DNA of 64,000 nt from SG8-30 sp963710135 (GCA_963710135.1 CAVPYY010000003.1:682001-746000), one strand, 5' to 3'. Positions 34,942-46,146 are shown, numbered from the stretch's first letter. Program-made: numbers and translations. Notes: generated from the sequence alone by a model not told the origin.

Positions 34942-35922
34942 TCAGCCTGCCATCACCAGGCCCACGACCAGCGCGACGATCAGCGCGCCGCTGCCGATCG
35001 CCTGCACGGCGAGCGTCATCTCGATGCTCTGCTGCACCTGTTGGCGGTGCTCGCGGACGTCGGCGATGCCCAGTCCCGCCTTCAGGCCGATGGCGAACAG
35101 CGCGACCGCCGGCAGCGCGTACCACCACGGCAGGGTTCCGGTCGCGATCGCGCCGAGTCCGGCGGCGAGCGCCAGCGCATGGGTCGCCAGGTAGAGTACC
35201 CGCGTTCCGCCTATCCCCAGTCGCACCACCAGCGTGCGCTTGCCTGCCGCCGCGTCCGACTCGCGATCGGGCACCTCGTTGATGATCAGGATCGCGGCGA
35301 CCCAGAGCCCGACCGGCAGGGCGACCAGCAAGCGGCTGAGTTCGACCACGCCATCCTGCAGCCACGCGGCGCCGAGCACCGGCAGCGGACCGAACGCCAC
35401 GGCGACCGCCAGTTCACCGACCCCGCGGCCTGACAGGTAGACGGACGGCGCGGAATACAGGGCGCCCAGCAGCATGCCCGCGAGTCCCAGCCAGATCACG
35501 GTGGGACCCGCGATGGTGAGCAGTGCGATGCCCGGCACCAGCGCGGCGATCAGCAGGCCGATGCACAGCCGACGCATTTCCTCGCGGGTCAGGATCCCTG
35601 ACTGAATGAACCGCGAACCGCCCGTGAAGGGATAAATGCGGCCGGTGTTGCCGCCGTCGGCGCCGGTGATGTCGTCGCCGACATCGTTGAAAACGTTGGC
35701 GGCGGCGTGCACCAGGATCGTGGCCAGGACCGCGAGCAGGGCGGGCAGCCAGTCGAAACGCCCCGCGGACGCGGCGCCGAGGGCAGTGCCGACCACCACC
35801 GGCAGCGCGGAGGCCGTGAAGAACTTCGGGCGCGTGGCAAAGAACGCCCGCTTCGCCCGCGCACCGAAACTGGTGCCGGAAAATGCCTGTGCGCTGGGTC
35901 CTGCCGCCGTTTCCTGTTGCAT
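34942..35922 (-). CDS. MenA/UbiA-family polyprenyltransferase
   Basis: Integral membrane prenyltransferase of 326 residues with about eight to nine helices. The first aspartate motif is NVFNDVGDD and the second is NEVPDRESDAAAGKRTLVVR, both on the cytoplasmic side. This pattern is closest to MenA (1,4-dihydroxy-2-naphthoate prenyltransferase), which makes demethylmenaquinone; a related UbiA role cannot be excluded. It is downstream of, and on the same strand as, the A/V-ATPase operon (80-bp gap) and is convergent with mtrB. Menaquinone would be a natural electron donor or acceptor for an MtrAB conduit. Confidence 0.8.
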   Translation of the reverse strand: MQQETAAGPSAQAFSGTSFGARAKRAFFATRPKFFTASALPVVVGTALGAASAGRFDWLPALLAVLATILVHAAANVFNDVGDDITGADGGNTGRIYPFTGGSRFIQSGILTREEMRRLCIGLLIAALVPGIALLTIAGPTVIWLGLAGMLLGALYSAPSVYLSGRGVGELAVAVAFGPLPVLGAAWLQDGVVELSRLLVALPVGLWVAAILIINEVPDRESDAAAGKRTLVVRLGIGGTRVLYLATHALALAAGLGAIATGTLPWWYALPAVALFAIGLKAGLGIADVREHRQQVQQSIEMTLAVQAIGSGALIVALVVGLVMAG

Positions 35923-36001
35923 GCTGGTTCTGCTCCCGGGGCGCCCGGCCGCGGGCGTCGGGGGACGTTATCCCGACAGCGTGGTGCGTGTCGAGTCCGG
36001 C

Positions 36002-36616
36002 TCAGGCGCGCCGGCGTGCCTCCCGCACCCGCAGGGTCTCTTCCTGGTCGATGCCTTCCAGCTGGGATTCGACGTAGCCGATGTCGGCCTGGACCTCCGG
36101 GAGGACGACATTCTCGAGCGCCCGCGTGCGCCGCTCGGTGCGGACATAATCGTCGGCCATGATGCGCAGCGACGTGGCCAGGCTGGCCAGCTGCGCCGCC
36201 AGGACCGCGAGCGCGGCGAAGCGCCGAACGGTCTCGTCGATTTCGGGCGACGCGTCTGCCGGCGGAAACTCCGGCTCAGCCTGCGACACCGCGAGCGTGG
36301 CGACGATCAGCTCTAGGCCGAGCAGGCCGTGGCGTTCCGTGCTGAGCGCAGCCAGCATGCCCGGCCTGCCGGGGTGGACGGTCGCCCCGTCCAGCCCGTG
36401 GCGGCGCACGGCCTCTTGCAGCGCTTCGCGCCCGGCGGCGAGCGCGTGCAGCCACTCGTCACGCAGCAGGTGGTAGCGGCCGAGGCCCTTGAGGATCTCG
36501 GCGGCGAGCAGCATGCGCTTCTCGTCGAGCAGCGCGAATCCCTCGCGCACCAGGCGGCGCTCGTCGGTGAGCTCGAGCAGAGTGATGCGGGTAGGCGTGA
36601 CTTCACGCGTCGGCAT
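36002..36616 (-). CDS. ntpD: A/V-type ATPase subunit D
   Basis: Central rotor shaft of the A/V1 head, 204 residues, close to the family norm of about 210. The N-terminal helix has the family pattern PTRITLLELTDERRLVREGF followed by LLDEKRMLLAAEI, and the C-terminal helix RRTRALENVVLPEVQADIGY is the most conserved part. It overlaps ntpB by 14 bp and is the last gene of the ATPase operon. Confidence 0.93.
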   Translation of the reverse strand: MPTREVTPTRITLLELTDERRLVREGFALLDEKRMLLAAEILKGLGRYHLLRDEWLHALAAGREALQEAVRRHGLDGATVHPGRPGMLAALSTERHGLLGLELIVATLAVSQAEPEFPPADASPEIDETVRRFAALAVLAAQLASLATSLRIMADDYVRTERRTRALENVVLPEVQADIGYVESQLEGIDQEETLRVREARRRA

Positions 36617-37983
36617 GGTCTTCGCCCAGGTAATGCTCGATCTGGGCCCTCGACAGACGGGTCAGCTCTGCCGCCGGCAGGCTCTGCAGCAGTTGCCAGC
36701 CGATACGGAGGCTGTCTTCGAGCGTGCGGCCGCCGGCCTGCGCCACGAGGCGCGACTCGAACAGGTCGCCGAAGGCCAGGAAGCGGCGATCGCTATCGGT
36801 CAGGCCCTCCGCGCCCATCACGCTGGAAAGTACCCGCACCCGTACCGCACGCGCGTAGGCGGCGAACAACTGGTTGGCCAGCGCCGGGTGATCGGCATGC
36901 GTGTAGCCCTTGCCCGTGCCTGACGACATCAGCCGCGACAGGCTGGGCAGCACCTTGACCGGCGGGAAGATGCCGCGGCGATCGAGCTCGCGATCGAGCA
37001 CGATCTGGCCCTCGGTGATGTAGCCGGTCAGGTCGGGTATCGGGTGGCCGATGTCGTCTGCCGGCATGGTGAGTATCGGCAGCTGGGTGAGTGTGCCCGG
37101 CAGGCCGCGCAGGCAGCCTGCCCGCTCGTACAGGGAGGCGAGATCCGAGTACATGTAGCCGGGGTAGCCCTTGCGGCTCGGCACCTCACCGTGGCTGGCG
37201 GAGACCTCGCGCAGCGCCTCGCAGTAATTCGTCATGTCGGTCATCACCACCAGCACGTGCAGGCCCTGCCGGAACGCCAGGTACTCGGCCGCGGTCAGCG
37301 CATAGCGCGGCGTCAGCAGCCGCTGCGCGCTCGGCTCGTCGGCGCGATTCAGGAACATCACCGTGCGGGAGATTGCGCCGCTGTCCTCCATGGCCTGGCG
37401 GAATGCGGAGGCCGTATCGTGCGAGACGCCGATGCCGACGAAGACCACGGCGAACCGTCCGGCGGGCTCGCCCGGCAGCCGCGCGCGCTGCGCGATCTCG
37501 GTTGCGATGCGATCGTGCGGCAGGCCGCCGCCCGAGAACAGCGGCAGCTTCTGCCCGCGTACCAGGCTGTTCATCAGGTCGATGCTGGTGATGCCTGTCT
37601 CGATGAAATCACGCGGCAGTGCGCGGGCGGCGGGATTGATCGACCAGCCGCTGACCGGCAGGATTTCGTGCGCCGGCACCGGCGGGCCCCCATCCAGCGG
37701 CCGTCCCACGCTGTCAAACACGCGACCCAGCAGGCCGGGCCCCACCCCGAAGGAGAGCGGCGTGTCATGCACGCGGATCCGGGTGTCGCCGAGACCCAGG
37801 CCACTGGTCGATTCCAGTACCTCGACCACGAGCCGTTCGTCGTCGACCAGCGCGACGCGGCCGATGCGGGCCCGCCCGTCGGCGCCAATCACCTCGACGG
37901 CGCTGTTCAGCCCGATGCCGACCGTGCGTTCCAGGAACAGCAGCGGCCCGTCGAGCCGGCGCGCTGCGCCCGTCACCGACAAC

Positions 37984-37997
<14 letters not shown>
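36603..37997 (-). CDS. ntpB: A/V-type ATPase subunit B
   Basis: Non-catalytic head subunit of 464 residues. It starts MRHAELSVTGAARRLDGPLL and contains the B-type substitute for the P-loop, SGGGLPHDRIATEIAQRA, which lacks the GKT of catalytic subunits. FIETGITSIDLMNSLVRGQK, MTDMTNYCEALREVS and PSRKGYPGYMYSDLA are all family blocks. The frame continues upstream of the ATG only because it runs inside ntpA. It overlaps ntpA by 14 bp. Confidence 0.95.
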
Positions 37998-39728
<1,731 letters not shown>

Positions 39729-39732
<4 letters not shown>

Positions 39733-40355
39733 GCGCCCACCTCGCCGGCGCGCTCGATCTCCGCGAGCAGCGCCGACTCGATCCACGCGCGATCGGCCAT
39801 CAGGCCGGCAACCGAGCCGTCGCAGGTGCTGCGTTGTGCGCGGACCACCAGTCCGGCGGACAGCGTGGACTCCTCACTGACCTGCACCGCATCCCCGCAG
39901 AGGCGCGCCGCATGCTCCGCCAGCGCCTTGCGCTCCGCCTCGGGCATTCCGGCTGCGACGGCGACCTCCCAGCGCGCGTGATCGAGCGCCGCGGCCGCCT
40001 CGTCGAGGACCATGGCGCACCAGCGCTGGCGGTGCCCGCCGTCCTGCCAGCGCTGCTGCAGCGCCTGCGGCAGCTGCTCGAGCGCGTCCCGCAGCCATGC
40101 GCGGCGCGTCGCGAAACCGGCAGCACGATCCGCCGCGTCGAGATCGGTGCGCACCCGGCGGCAGTGCTCCTCGACCCGCCGGCGCTTCTCGAGCACCGCG
40201 GCCTTGACCCGCGCCCGCGCCCGCTCGCGGGCCGCGGCCACCAGGTCCTGGGCCGCGCTCCTGGCGTCCGCGATGATGCCTTCACAGGCCGTGTGCTGCT
40301 CGGCGTGCAGCCGCTCGAGCAGTGCATACACCTGCATGTCGAGCAGCGTGCTCAT
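39729..40355 (-). CDS. ntpE: A/V-type ATPase subunit E (peripheral stalk)
   Basis: 208 residues with an N-terminal alanine- and arginine-rich helix suited to a coiled coil (DLVAAARERARARVKAAVLE) and a C-terminal globular part ending in the conserved type SVAGLMADRAWIESALLAE. Subunit E pairs with the G/H-type subunit to form the stator. It starts as ATGA overlap with ntpF and couples to ntpA the same way. Confidence 0.85.
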
Positions 40356-40651
40356 GCGAAGTCCAGCCCGAGCGCGCGCCTCAGCGTCGCCTCGAGATCG
40401 GGGGCCGGATGCTGCTCGAGCAGGTCATCGATGATGATCGTCAGCGGCTCGAGGCCGGACAGCGCGGCGTCGAGCTCGGCGCCCGGCACGCCGCCGGCGT
40501 GGCTCGCGCCGAGCAGCACCAGCGACGCCGCGGCGCGCGCTTCGGCCAGCGCGGCCCCGGCTTGCTCCACCGGAACGACGTAGGTGCGTGCCCCGGCCAG
40601 CCGGAAACCGCACGCGGTCAGCTCGTCGCCGATGAATGCGACGGTGTCCAT
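40352..40651 (-). CDS. ntpF: A/V-type ATPase subunit F
   Basis: 99 residues, the usual size. The N-terminal Rossmann-like motif VAFIGDELTACGFRLAGAR is diagnostic of the F subunit, which binds shaft subunit D. It starts one base after the ntpK stop. The region VLLGASHAGGV and IIIDDLLEQHP complete the fold. Confidence 0.88.
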   Translation of the reverse strand: MDTVAFIGDELTACGFRLAGARTYVVPVEQAGAALAEARAAASLVLLGASHAGGVPGAELDAALSGLEPLTIIIDDLLEQHPAPDLEATLRRALGLDFA

Positions 40652-41002
40652 TCATCCCACCCGGTTGAAGATCAGGACCGCGACGATCAGCCCGTAGATG
40701 GCGATGCCCTCGGCCAGGCCGACCAGGATCAGCATGCGGCCAAACAGCTCCGGCTTCTCGGCGAGCGCGCCGACCGCAGCGGTACCGACCTGCGCCACCG
40801 CGTAGCCCGCGGCGAGGGCCGACAGCGCGGCGGCCGCGGCGGCGGACGCGAACGCCCAGCGCACCAGCGAGGGATCCGCAGCGGCGACCACGGCATCCGC
40901 CGCTCCCGCAGCGGGCGCCAGCATGAGCAGCCCGGTGGCGACCGCCGCCACGACGGCGACCAACAGGGTGGTCGTGACCAGCAATGCGTTCCAGGGCTTC
41001 AT
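40652..41002 (-). CDS. ntpK: A/V-type ATPase proteolipid subunit K
   Basis: Rotor ring subunit of 116 residues: an N-terminal hydrophobic stretch that looks like a signal or extra helix (residues 6-30), then a two-helix hairpin (about 48-80 and 88-112). The ion-binding glutamate is E98 in GLAEGIAIYG. The protein has one hairpin, unlike the four-helix NtpK of Enterococcus; archaeal and Thermus proteolipids also have one. Q71 sits in helix 1 of the hairpin, but whether the ion is H+ or Na+ cannot be decided. AGGAGA precedes the ATG. Confidence 0.9.
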   Translation of the reverse strand: MKPWNALLVTTTLLVAVVAAVATGLLMLAPAAGAADAVVAAADPSLVRWAFASAAAAAALSALAAGYAVAQVGTAAVGALAEKPELFGRMLILVGLAEGIAIYGLIVAVLIFNRVG

Positions 41003-41015
41003 GAAGACTCTCCTG

Positions 41016-42836
41016 TCAGTTGAGGGGATGCCGTTGCTGCGGCGGCGGCAAGGCCTTGAAGGGCCTGCCCTCGCCACGCAGGAAGCGGATGAAGAATTCG
41101 AACAGCACGAGACGCGTGGTCTGGATGCCGACCACCAGGCCCTCGAGCAGCAGAATCAGGATATTGCCGAGCACGAGTGCGAGTACGTAGCCCAGCTTGC
41201 TGCCGGTGGCTTCGCCCACGCCGACCACGGCAGCGGACAGCCCGGCGTGGGCCAGCGCAAAGGCGCCGACCCGGGCGAACGAGACCGTGTTCACCAGCAG
41301 TTGCAGGCCCGTTTCTACCAGCTCGGCCAGCGCGCGACCGGCCCCGGCCAGGCCGTGCGCGACGCGGGCCCCGCCGCCGACGAACCACACCAGGCCGAAG
41401 AGGGCGAGCAGGCCGCCGGCCGGAATGAACGGCGCACTGACCGCGCCGAGATACAACGGCAGCAGTCCGGCGCGGCTGAGCCACCAGTCACGGCCGGCGC
41501 CGCGCCACGCGTGCTCGAGACCGTCCATGAGGATGCCGAGCGTGATGACGGCGATGCCGATCAGGACGCTGGCGGAGAGCACCGTGAGCGGCTCCGCGAG
41601 GGGATGCAGCCACAGTGCCGGCAGGATGTCCTCACGGGCGAAAACGCTGCCGAAAGCCAGCCCGAACAGCATCGCGGAGAGACCGCCCGGAATCAGCAGC
41701 CGCAGCGCGGGGTAACGCCTGGCCAGCAGCAGTCCGGCGGCGAGCAGCACCGCACCCTGACCCACGTCACCGAACATGAACCCGAACAGCAGCGGTGCGA
41801 TCAGCGCGACCAGCGGGCTCGGGTCCGCTTCGGCCGAGCCGGGCGTTCCCAGCAGCTTGACGAACAGCTCGAAGGGGCGCGCCCACAGCGGATTGGTCAA
41901 CAGCACTGGCGCGCTGGAGGCGGTCGGCTGCTCCGGGAAGTGGATCAGGCCCGGCAGGCCGGACTGCCGCAGCGCGTCGCCGATACGGCTGCCGTCCAGG
42001 TCGCTGGTCCAGCCGGTCACCCATGCGAAGTGCTCGGTCGCGGGCAGCTGCGGCACGTGGGTGATCAGCCAGTCCAGAAACGAGAACGTGCCGAGTACGG
42101 CCGGCAGATCGACGCGCTCGGCCAGCGCCTGCAGCGACTGCCGCGTCGCGTCTGCGGCGGCTGCGAGGCGGGTGGTTCGTTGCCCGAGCTCCGCGACCGC
42201 CTGCAACGGGTCCGCCGGCAGGCTTCCCGGCAGCTCGAGCCGCCGCGCATGCGCGAGTTCCAGCAGACGGTCGAGCGCGGTGATCTCCCCGGCGGGTCCC
42301 AGCGCGAGCAGATAGCGCTCGGCTTCGCGACGGACGAACAGGTGCAGGACCCCCGCGGGTATCTGCAGTGGCGTCTCGTCCTGGAGGGCGTAGCAGCGCG
42401 ACTGCAGCGCCGGCCCGCAGGCCGACAGCAGCGCCAGGTCCGGCAGCTGCTGCCGGTTCGCCTCGATCAGCGCCGACAGTTCACGCAGCGCGGCGTTGTC
42501 GGCCTCGAGCTGCTGCAGCCGTGTGATCAGCGGGTCCGCTTCGACCGCCCACGCCTGCAGACGCTGCAGGTCGCCTTCCGCAGCGTCGACCGAACGTGCC
42601 GCAGCGGCGGCGGCGTCGATGCGTGCCTGTGGCCAGTACGCGGCATAGCGTCGAGCCAGCTGTCTGAACTGCTCCAGCACCCGGCTGTAGTCGGGCAGCG
42701 CGGTGGCGGCATCGACCGCGCTGTAGGCTTCCAGCTGTACTGATCCGGTATCCGCCAGGCAGCCCAGCACATGCCCGAGATGCTCGCGGTCGGTGAGCAG
42801 TTCGAACCAGCGGGCGGGCGAGGGGCGCAGCATCAT
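41016..42836 (-). CDS. ntpI: A/V-type ATPase subunit I (membrane stator)
   Basis: Membrane stator subunit, 606 residues. The N-terminal half is soluble and helical; the C-terminal half has about seven to eight helices. The conserved arginine region is FARVGAFALAHAGLSAAVVG, and the C-terminus ends with LLEGLVVGIQTTRLVLFEFF and then RFLRGEGRPFKAL, as in A-type I subunits. The double ATGATG at 42836-42831 overlaps the stop of the previous gene. Slightly shorter than most homologues (about 640-660). Confidence 0.93.
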   Translation of the reverse strand: MMLRPSPARWFELLTDREHLGHVLGCLADTGSVQLEAYSAVDAATALPDYSRVLEQFRQLARRYAAYWPQARIDAAAAAARSVDAAEGDLQRLQAWAVEADPLITRLQQLEADNAALRELSALIEANRQQLPDLALLSACGPALQSRCYALQDETPLQIPAGVLHLFVRREAERYLLALGPAGEITALDRLLELAHARRLELPGSLPADPLQAVAELGQRTTRLAAAADATRQSLQALAERVDLPAVLGTFSFLDWLITHVPQLPATEHFAWVTGWTSDLDGSRIGDALRQSGLPGLIHFPEQPTASSAPVLLTNPLWARPFELFVKLLGTPGSAEADPSPLVALIAPLLFGFMFGDVGQGAVLLAAGLLLARRYPALRLLIPGGLSAMLFGLAFGSVFAREDILPALWLHPLAEPLTVLSASVLIGIAVITLGILMDGLEHAWRGAGRDWWLSRAGLLPLYLGAVSAPFIPAGGLLALFGLVWFVGGGARVAHGLAGAGRALAELVETGLQLLVNTVSFARVGAFALAHAGLSAAVVGVGEATGSKLGYVLALVLGNILILLLEGLVVGIQTTRLVLFEFFIRFLRGEGRPFKALPPPQQRHPLN

Positions 42837-43600
42837 GCAGCCCTCGCATCCGCGAATACGCTTGCCACCAGGACTGCCGCGCGCAGCCTGAGGATGTCCA
42901 GCCAGTCGAGGGTGACGAACGCGATGCCGGCCACGGCGCTGCCGGCGTGCAGGCGGAACAGGCGCAGCGCCGCAACCTCGCAGCCGTCCAGCAGCGCATC
43001 GCAGGCTGGGCCCGCCGCGGCGTACGACGCGGGCCACAACCGCTGGTGGATGCTGGACAGCGCCTCGAGACCGGGACGATGCCGCGCCGCCACGGGCTGC
43101 CAGGCGCTGCGCCAGTGCGAGTCCCACGCGGCGGGGAGGGCTCCGCCGTCTCGCCAGGCTGCTGCGAGCGGTGCCAGCGGTCCAGCCTCGAGCGCCGCCG
43201 GTCGTTCGTCCGCAGGGACCGTGACGAGGGGCGCGAGCATGGCGTCCGCCTGCATCCAGGCGAGCGGCGCGCGCCCTCGTTCCAGCCAGGTGAGCGCCGG
43301 CAGCCACGGCAGCCAGCTCAGCCACTCGAGGGCAGGCTGCCAACGTTCTGGATACCAGCGTGCCGTCGTGCGGCACTGCTCCACCCAGAACTGGCGGATG
43401 CGGGCCTCCAGTTCATGTGGCGTGGCGCTGGCGGTCACGCCCGCGACCGCCCGTGCCAACGGGCTCGCCCGCAGTGTCTCCAGCAGGTGATCGATCTGCC
43501 GGCCTGCCTGCAGCTGTCGCCAGAACACCGGCGCTGGCCTGGCGGCGTGCCGGGCCTGGATCCGGGCCTGCGCGTAGCCGAGGCGCGACGCGTCAGTCAT
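42833..43600 (-). CDS. Probable A/V-type ATPase subunit C (AC39-like)
   Basis: 255 residues, soluble, rich in alanine, arginine and tryptophan. The N-terminal YAQARIQARHAARP resembles the start of C/AC39 subunits, which connect the ring to the shaft. Its place between the G/H-like gene and ntpI, with overlaps of 8 and 4 bp on either side, makes a structural ATPase role very likely. It is shorter than typical NtpC (about 330) and the similarity is weak, so the label depends mainly on synteny and on this being the only subunit otherwise missing. Confidence 0.55.
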   Translation of the reverse strand: MTDASRLGYAQARIQARHAARPAPVFWRQLQAGRQIDHLLETLRASPLARAVAGVTASATPHELEARIRQFWVEQCRTTARWYPERWQPALEWLSWLPWLPALTWLERGRAPLAWMQADAMLAPLVTVPADERPAALEAGPLAPLAAAWRDGGALPAAWDSHWRSAWQPVAARHRPGLEALSSIHQRLWPASYAAAGPACDALLDGCEVAALRLFRLHAGSAVAGIAFVTLDWLDILRLRAAVLVASVFADARAA

Positions 43601-43943
43601 CGGCGCCTCCGGTGATGCGGGCGGCGAGGCTGCGCACCGCGGTGTCGAGTGGCGAGACCGCGGCGTCCGTCTGCGCGCCGCGCGCGGCGGCGGCGATTCG
43701 CTGCGCCTGTGCGGCGGCGAACCGGGCAGTGCGGGCGTGGATGTCGCGGGAGACGCGCTCGGCGTGCCCGTCGATGCGGCGGGCCTCCTGGCGTGCCTGC
43801 TCCAGGATGCGCTCGGCTTCCGTGCGGCACCGGGCGATCGCGGCGAGCGATTCGCGCTCGGCCGCCAGCACCTTGTTCATCGCCCCGGCGACGTCGGCGG
43901 ATGCTGCGCCGCCCGCGGCGGGCTTGTTGGTGGTGTCGAGCAT
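43593..43943 (-). CDS. Probable A/V-type ATPase stalk subunit G/H
   Basis: About 116 residues from ATG 43943 (MLDTTNKP); the frame is open to 44006 but the extra residues are low in structure. The middle is one long charged helix, ESLAAIARCRTEAERILEQA to ARTARFAAAQAQRI, typical of the G/H coiled-coil partner of subunit E. First gene of the operon. Its upstream region holds an A-T tract (AAAAAAAACGCTTTAAAA near 44009) and then the family C repeat. Confidence 0.65.
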   Translation of the reverse strand: MLDTTNKPAAGGAASADVAGAMNKVLAAERESLAAIARCRTEAERILEQARQEARRIDGHAERVSRDIHARTARFAAAQAQRIAAAARGAQTDAAVSPLDTAVRSLAARITGGADD

Positions 43944-44121
43944 GTCATGGCCCGTGAGCGGGGCCTGAGCCGCCGCGTCACGCGCTCCTCCACGCCCATG
44001 TTCCACGCAAAAAAAACGCTTTAAAACCGGGGATTTACCTACTCATGGAGGGTGTTCCGGGGAGCCGGACTCGCGATGCTAAGGGCAGCGGTTTGCGTCT
44101 CGGAATACGGCGTCGGGATCG

Positions 44122-44519
44122 TGCCTGGCGGGCTCCCTACTTCCGTGGCCCCTTCCTCCGTTCGGGAGGCCAAACTCACTACGGAAGGGGCCACGGTCGT
44201 CTCCGCCCGCCTGTGGCGCTTGACGCCTGATTCGTTGAGCCTCGATACGGAGGGGACAGGCACCGCTGGACGGCCGTGCCGCAGGAAGCCTTGAGACTGC
44301 GGTGCCAGTCCCCGCGGGTCGAGGACGACTGTAGGCCCCTTGCGAGCGACTTTTGGCTTTCGGAGCGAGCAAGGGGCTCTACAGGAGTAGAGAGACCCGC
44401 GTTGCTGCAGCCGTTCCGCGGCGTGCCTCAATGGGTGCCACAACGGGGACAGTCCCCTTTGGGGACAGTCCCCACCTCGGTGCCGCAGCAGGGACAGTCC
44501 CCTGCGGGGACAGTCCCTA
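44122..44519. repeat. Family C 400-bp element, copy C1
   Basis: No gene seen between 43944 and 44521. The stretch from 44122 to 44519 matches the reverse complement of 61491-61884 along nearly its whole length. It contains a large imperfect hairpin (GTGGCCCCTTCC ... GGAAGGGGCCAC), a smaller one (CTCTACAGGAGTAGAG) and tandem GGGGACAGTCCCC palindromes at its 3' end (from 44445). No conserved ORF spans both copies, so it looks like a non-autonomous, highly structured element or an RNA-encoding repeat. Confidence 0.85.
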
Positions 44520-44521
44520 CG

Positions 44522-45184
44522 TCAGCGCCGTGCCAGATAGAGCCGATCGTCGAAGCAGGCGACCCACTGCGGAAAGTAGACCACCGCGACGGCGAGCACC
44601 GCGCCGTTCAGGAACGGCTCGCCGAAGCTCATCAGCGGCAGGAACACCACCCACTCGCCCATGATGTCGGCAGCGGGCAATGCGCCGGCCGCCGCGAGCA
44701 GGCCGAGACGCGCCGCGCCGGCCAGGTTGAAGGCGACGATCGATCCGGCGAAGACGGTGACGAAGAAGAACACGAAATAGTTGTGGGGTAGCCGCCGCTG
44801 CACGAGGCCGTGCAGCCAGGCGATGAACAGGACCGGGACCGCGCCGTCGGCCAGCAGGTAGATGCCGAGCGCCGGCCAGTGGCCCGGGCTCATCATCGCC
44901 AGCACCGTCACGACGATCGCGAGGCCGACGATCGCGAGCTGCCAGCCGTGCATCAGCGTCAGTGCGGTGGCCAGCAGGAAGTGAAACTGCAGCCCCGGCG
45001 TGAGCCCGGCCTGCATCGCCCAGAGCGCGAGGGCGAGCACCACCGAACCGAGCCAGACGTGCTGGCGCTCCGGCTCTCCCAGCCAGGAACGCCAGGGCGC
45101 CGTGGCGATCGCCAGCCCGACCAGCGCGAGGGCAATGAGCCAAGTGGCGCCGATCCATATCGGTCCGAGGGAATGCGGGGTCAC
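44522..45184 (-). CDS. CbiM-like energy-coupling factor transporter permease
   Basis: 220-residue protein with about six membrane helices, of the CbiM/PDF (PF01891-type) group seen alone in many gammaproteobacteria. Marker stretches are GLQFHFLLATALTLMHGWQL, LPHNYFVFFFVTVF and the C-terminal VVYFPQWVACFDDRLYL. Family members take part in cobalt, nickel or related transport, but no ATPase or T-component is next to it, so the substrate is open. Start is GTG 45184. The stop codon adjoins the end of the family C repeat. Confidence 0.75.
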   Translation of the reverse strand: MTPHSLGPIWIGATWLIALALVGLAIATAPWRSWLGEPERQHVWLGSVVLALALWAMQAGLTPGLQFHFLLATALTLMHGWQLAIVGLAIVVTVLAMMSPGHWPALGIYLLADGAVPVLFIAWLHGLVQRRLPHNYFVFFFVTVFAGSIVAFNLAGAARLGLLAAAGALPAADIMGEWVVFLPLMSFGEPFLNGAVLAVAVVYFPQWVACFDDRLYLARR

Positions 45185-45260
45185 ACAGGTAGCGTAACCG
45201 CCTGCCAGCGGCGCGCCCAGCGTGGGATCATGCGGCTTCGAACTTTCCCGGCGAGCTCCG

Positions 45261-45872
45261 ATGCGATTCGATGCCGCGTTCTATCACCGCTACTACGAGA
45301 ACCCGCGCACGCGGGTCGCCGATCCAGCCGACGCTGTGCGTCTCGCCGACTTCATCTGTGCCTACACCGCGTATCTGGGATTCCGGGTGCGGCGCGTGCT
45401 CGACGCCGGCTGCGGCCTGGGGCACATGCGCACGTCGGTCGCGCGTTTCTTTCCCAAGGCGCGTTATGTGGGGCTGGAGGTGAGTGAGTACCTCGCGCGC
45501 CGCGAGGGCTGGGTGCACGGAACGCTCGAGGGCTACCGGCCACGGGCGGCGTTCGACCTGGTGATTTGCAGCGACGTGCTGCAGTACCTCGATGACCGGG
45601 CCGCGGCCCGGGCGCTCGCCAATCTCGGGCGGCTGTGCCGGGGCGTCGCCTATGTGAGCGCATTGACCGAGGAAGACTGGCGCGAGACCGCGGATCGCAC
45701 CCGCAGTGACGGCGGCGTGCACCTGCGACCGACGGACTGGTACCGGCGCCGTCTGGCCCGGAACTTCCGGCCGCTCGGCAGCGGTATGGTGGTGAGAAGA
45801 GGCATCCAGCCGATCCTGTGGTCGCTCGAGCAGCCCTGGCCTGCGCGGTGCACGGCTTCCCGAGGACCCTGA
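45261..45872 (+). CDS. Class I SAM-dependent methyltransferase
   Basis: 203 residues from ATG 45261. The SAM-binding motif is RVLDAGCGLGHMRTSVARFF, with the acidic strand-2 end at VGLEVSEYL and motif IV at FDLVICSDVLQYLDD. The N-terminus DAAFYHRYYENPRTRV is shared by a group of uncharacterised methyltransferases. Nothing nearby suggests its substrate. Divergent from the CbiM-like gene with 76 bp between. Confidence 0.8.
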   Translation: MRFDAAFYHRYYENPRTRVADPADAVRLADFICAYTAYLGFRVRRVLDAGCGLGHMRTSVARFFPKARYVGLEVSEYLARREGWVHGTLEGYRPRAAFDLVICSDVLQYLDDRAAARALANLGRLCRGVAYVSALTEEDWRETADRTRSDGGVHLRPTDWYRRRLARNFRPLGSGMVVRRGIQPILWSLEQPWPARCTASRGP

Positions 45873-46146
45873 TGACTCAGCAAGCCGAGCCAGTAGGCTG
45901 CCGCGATGCTGCAGAAACGCTACGGGCTTCGGAATTTTTCCAATTCTTTCATATAGTTGGGTTGAGGCCCTTTGCTGCATGAATCCTGAGGCGGGCGGCC
46001 AAGGCGTGCGCCCGCGCAGGCGGTGTCTCGCATGCGAGGCGGCATCGGCATAAACTGCCGCCCCTGACCCGACGGACCGGCCGCGCAAGAAGAAGGCCGT
46101 CTTCATCGGGAGTTCTGTGTTCCGGACCATTTGGAGCGAGTGAGTT

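Noticed and set aside
40923..42743. 606-codon plus-strand open frame across the ntpI gene
   Set aside because: Low-complexity Gln/Arg/Glu translation without motifs; the minus-strand frame is a clear A/V-ATPase I subunit.
44445..44519. CRISPR-like array in the tandem GGGGACAGTCCCC region
   Set aside because: The units are short self-complementary palindromes with irregular spacing and no spacers; no cas genes are near.
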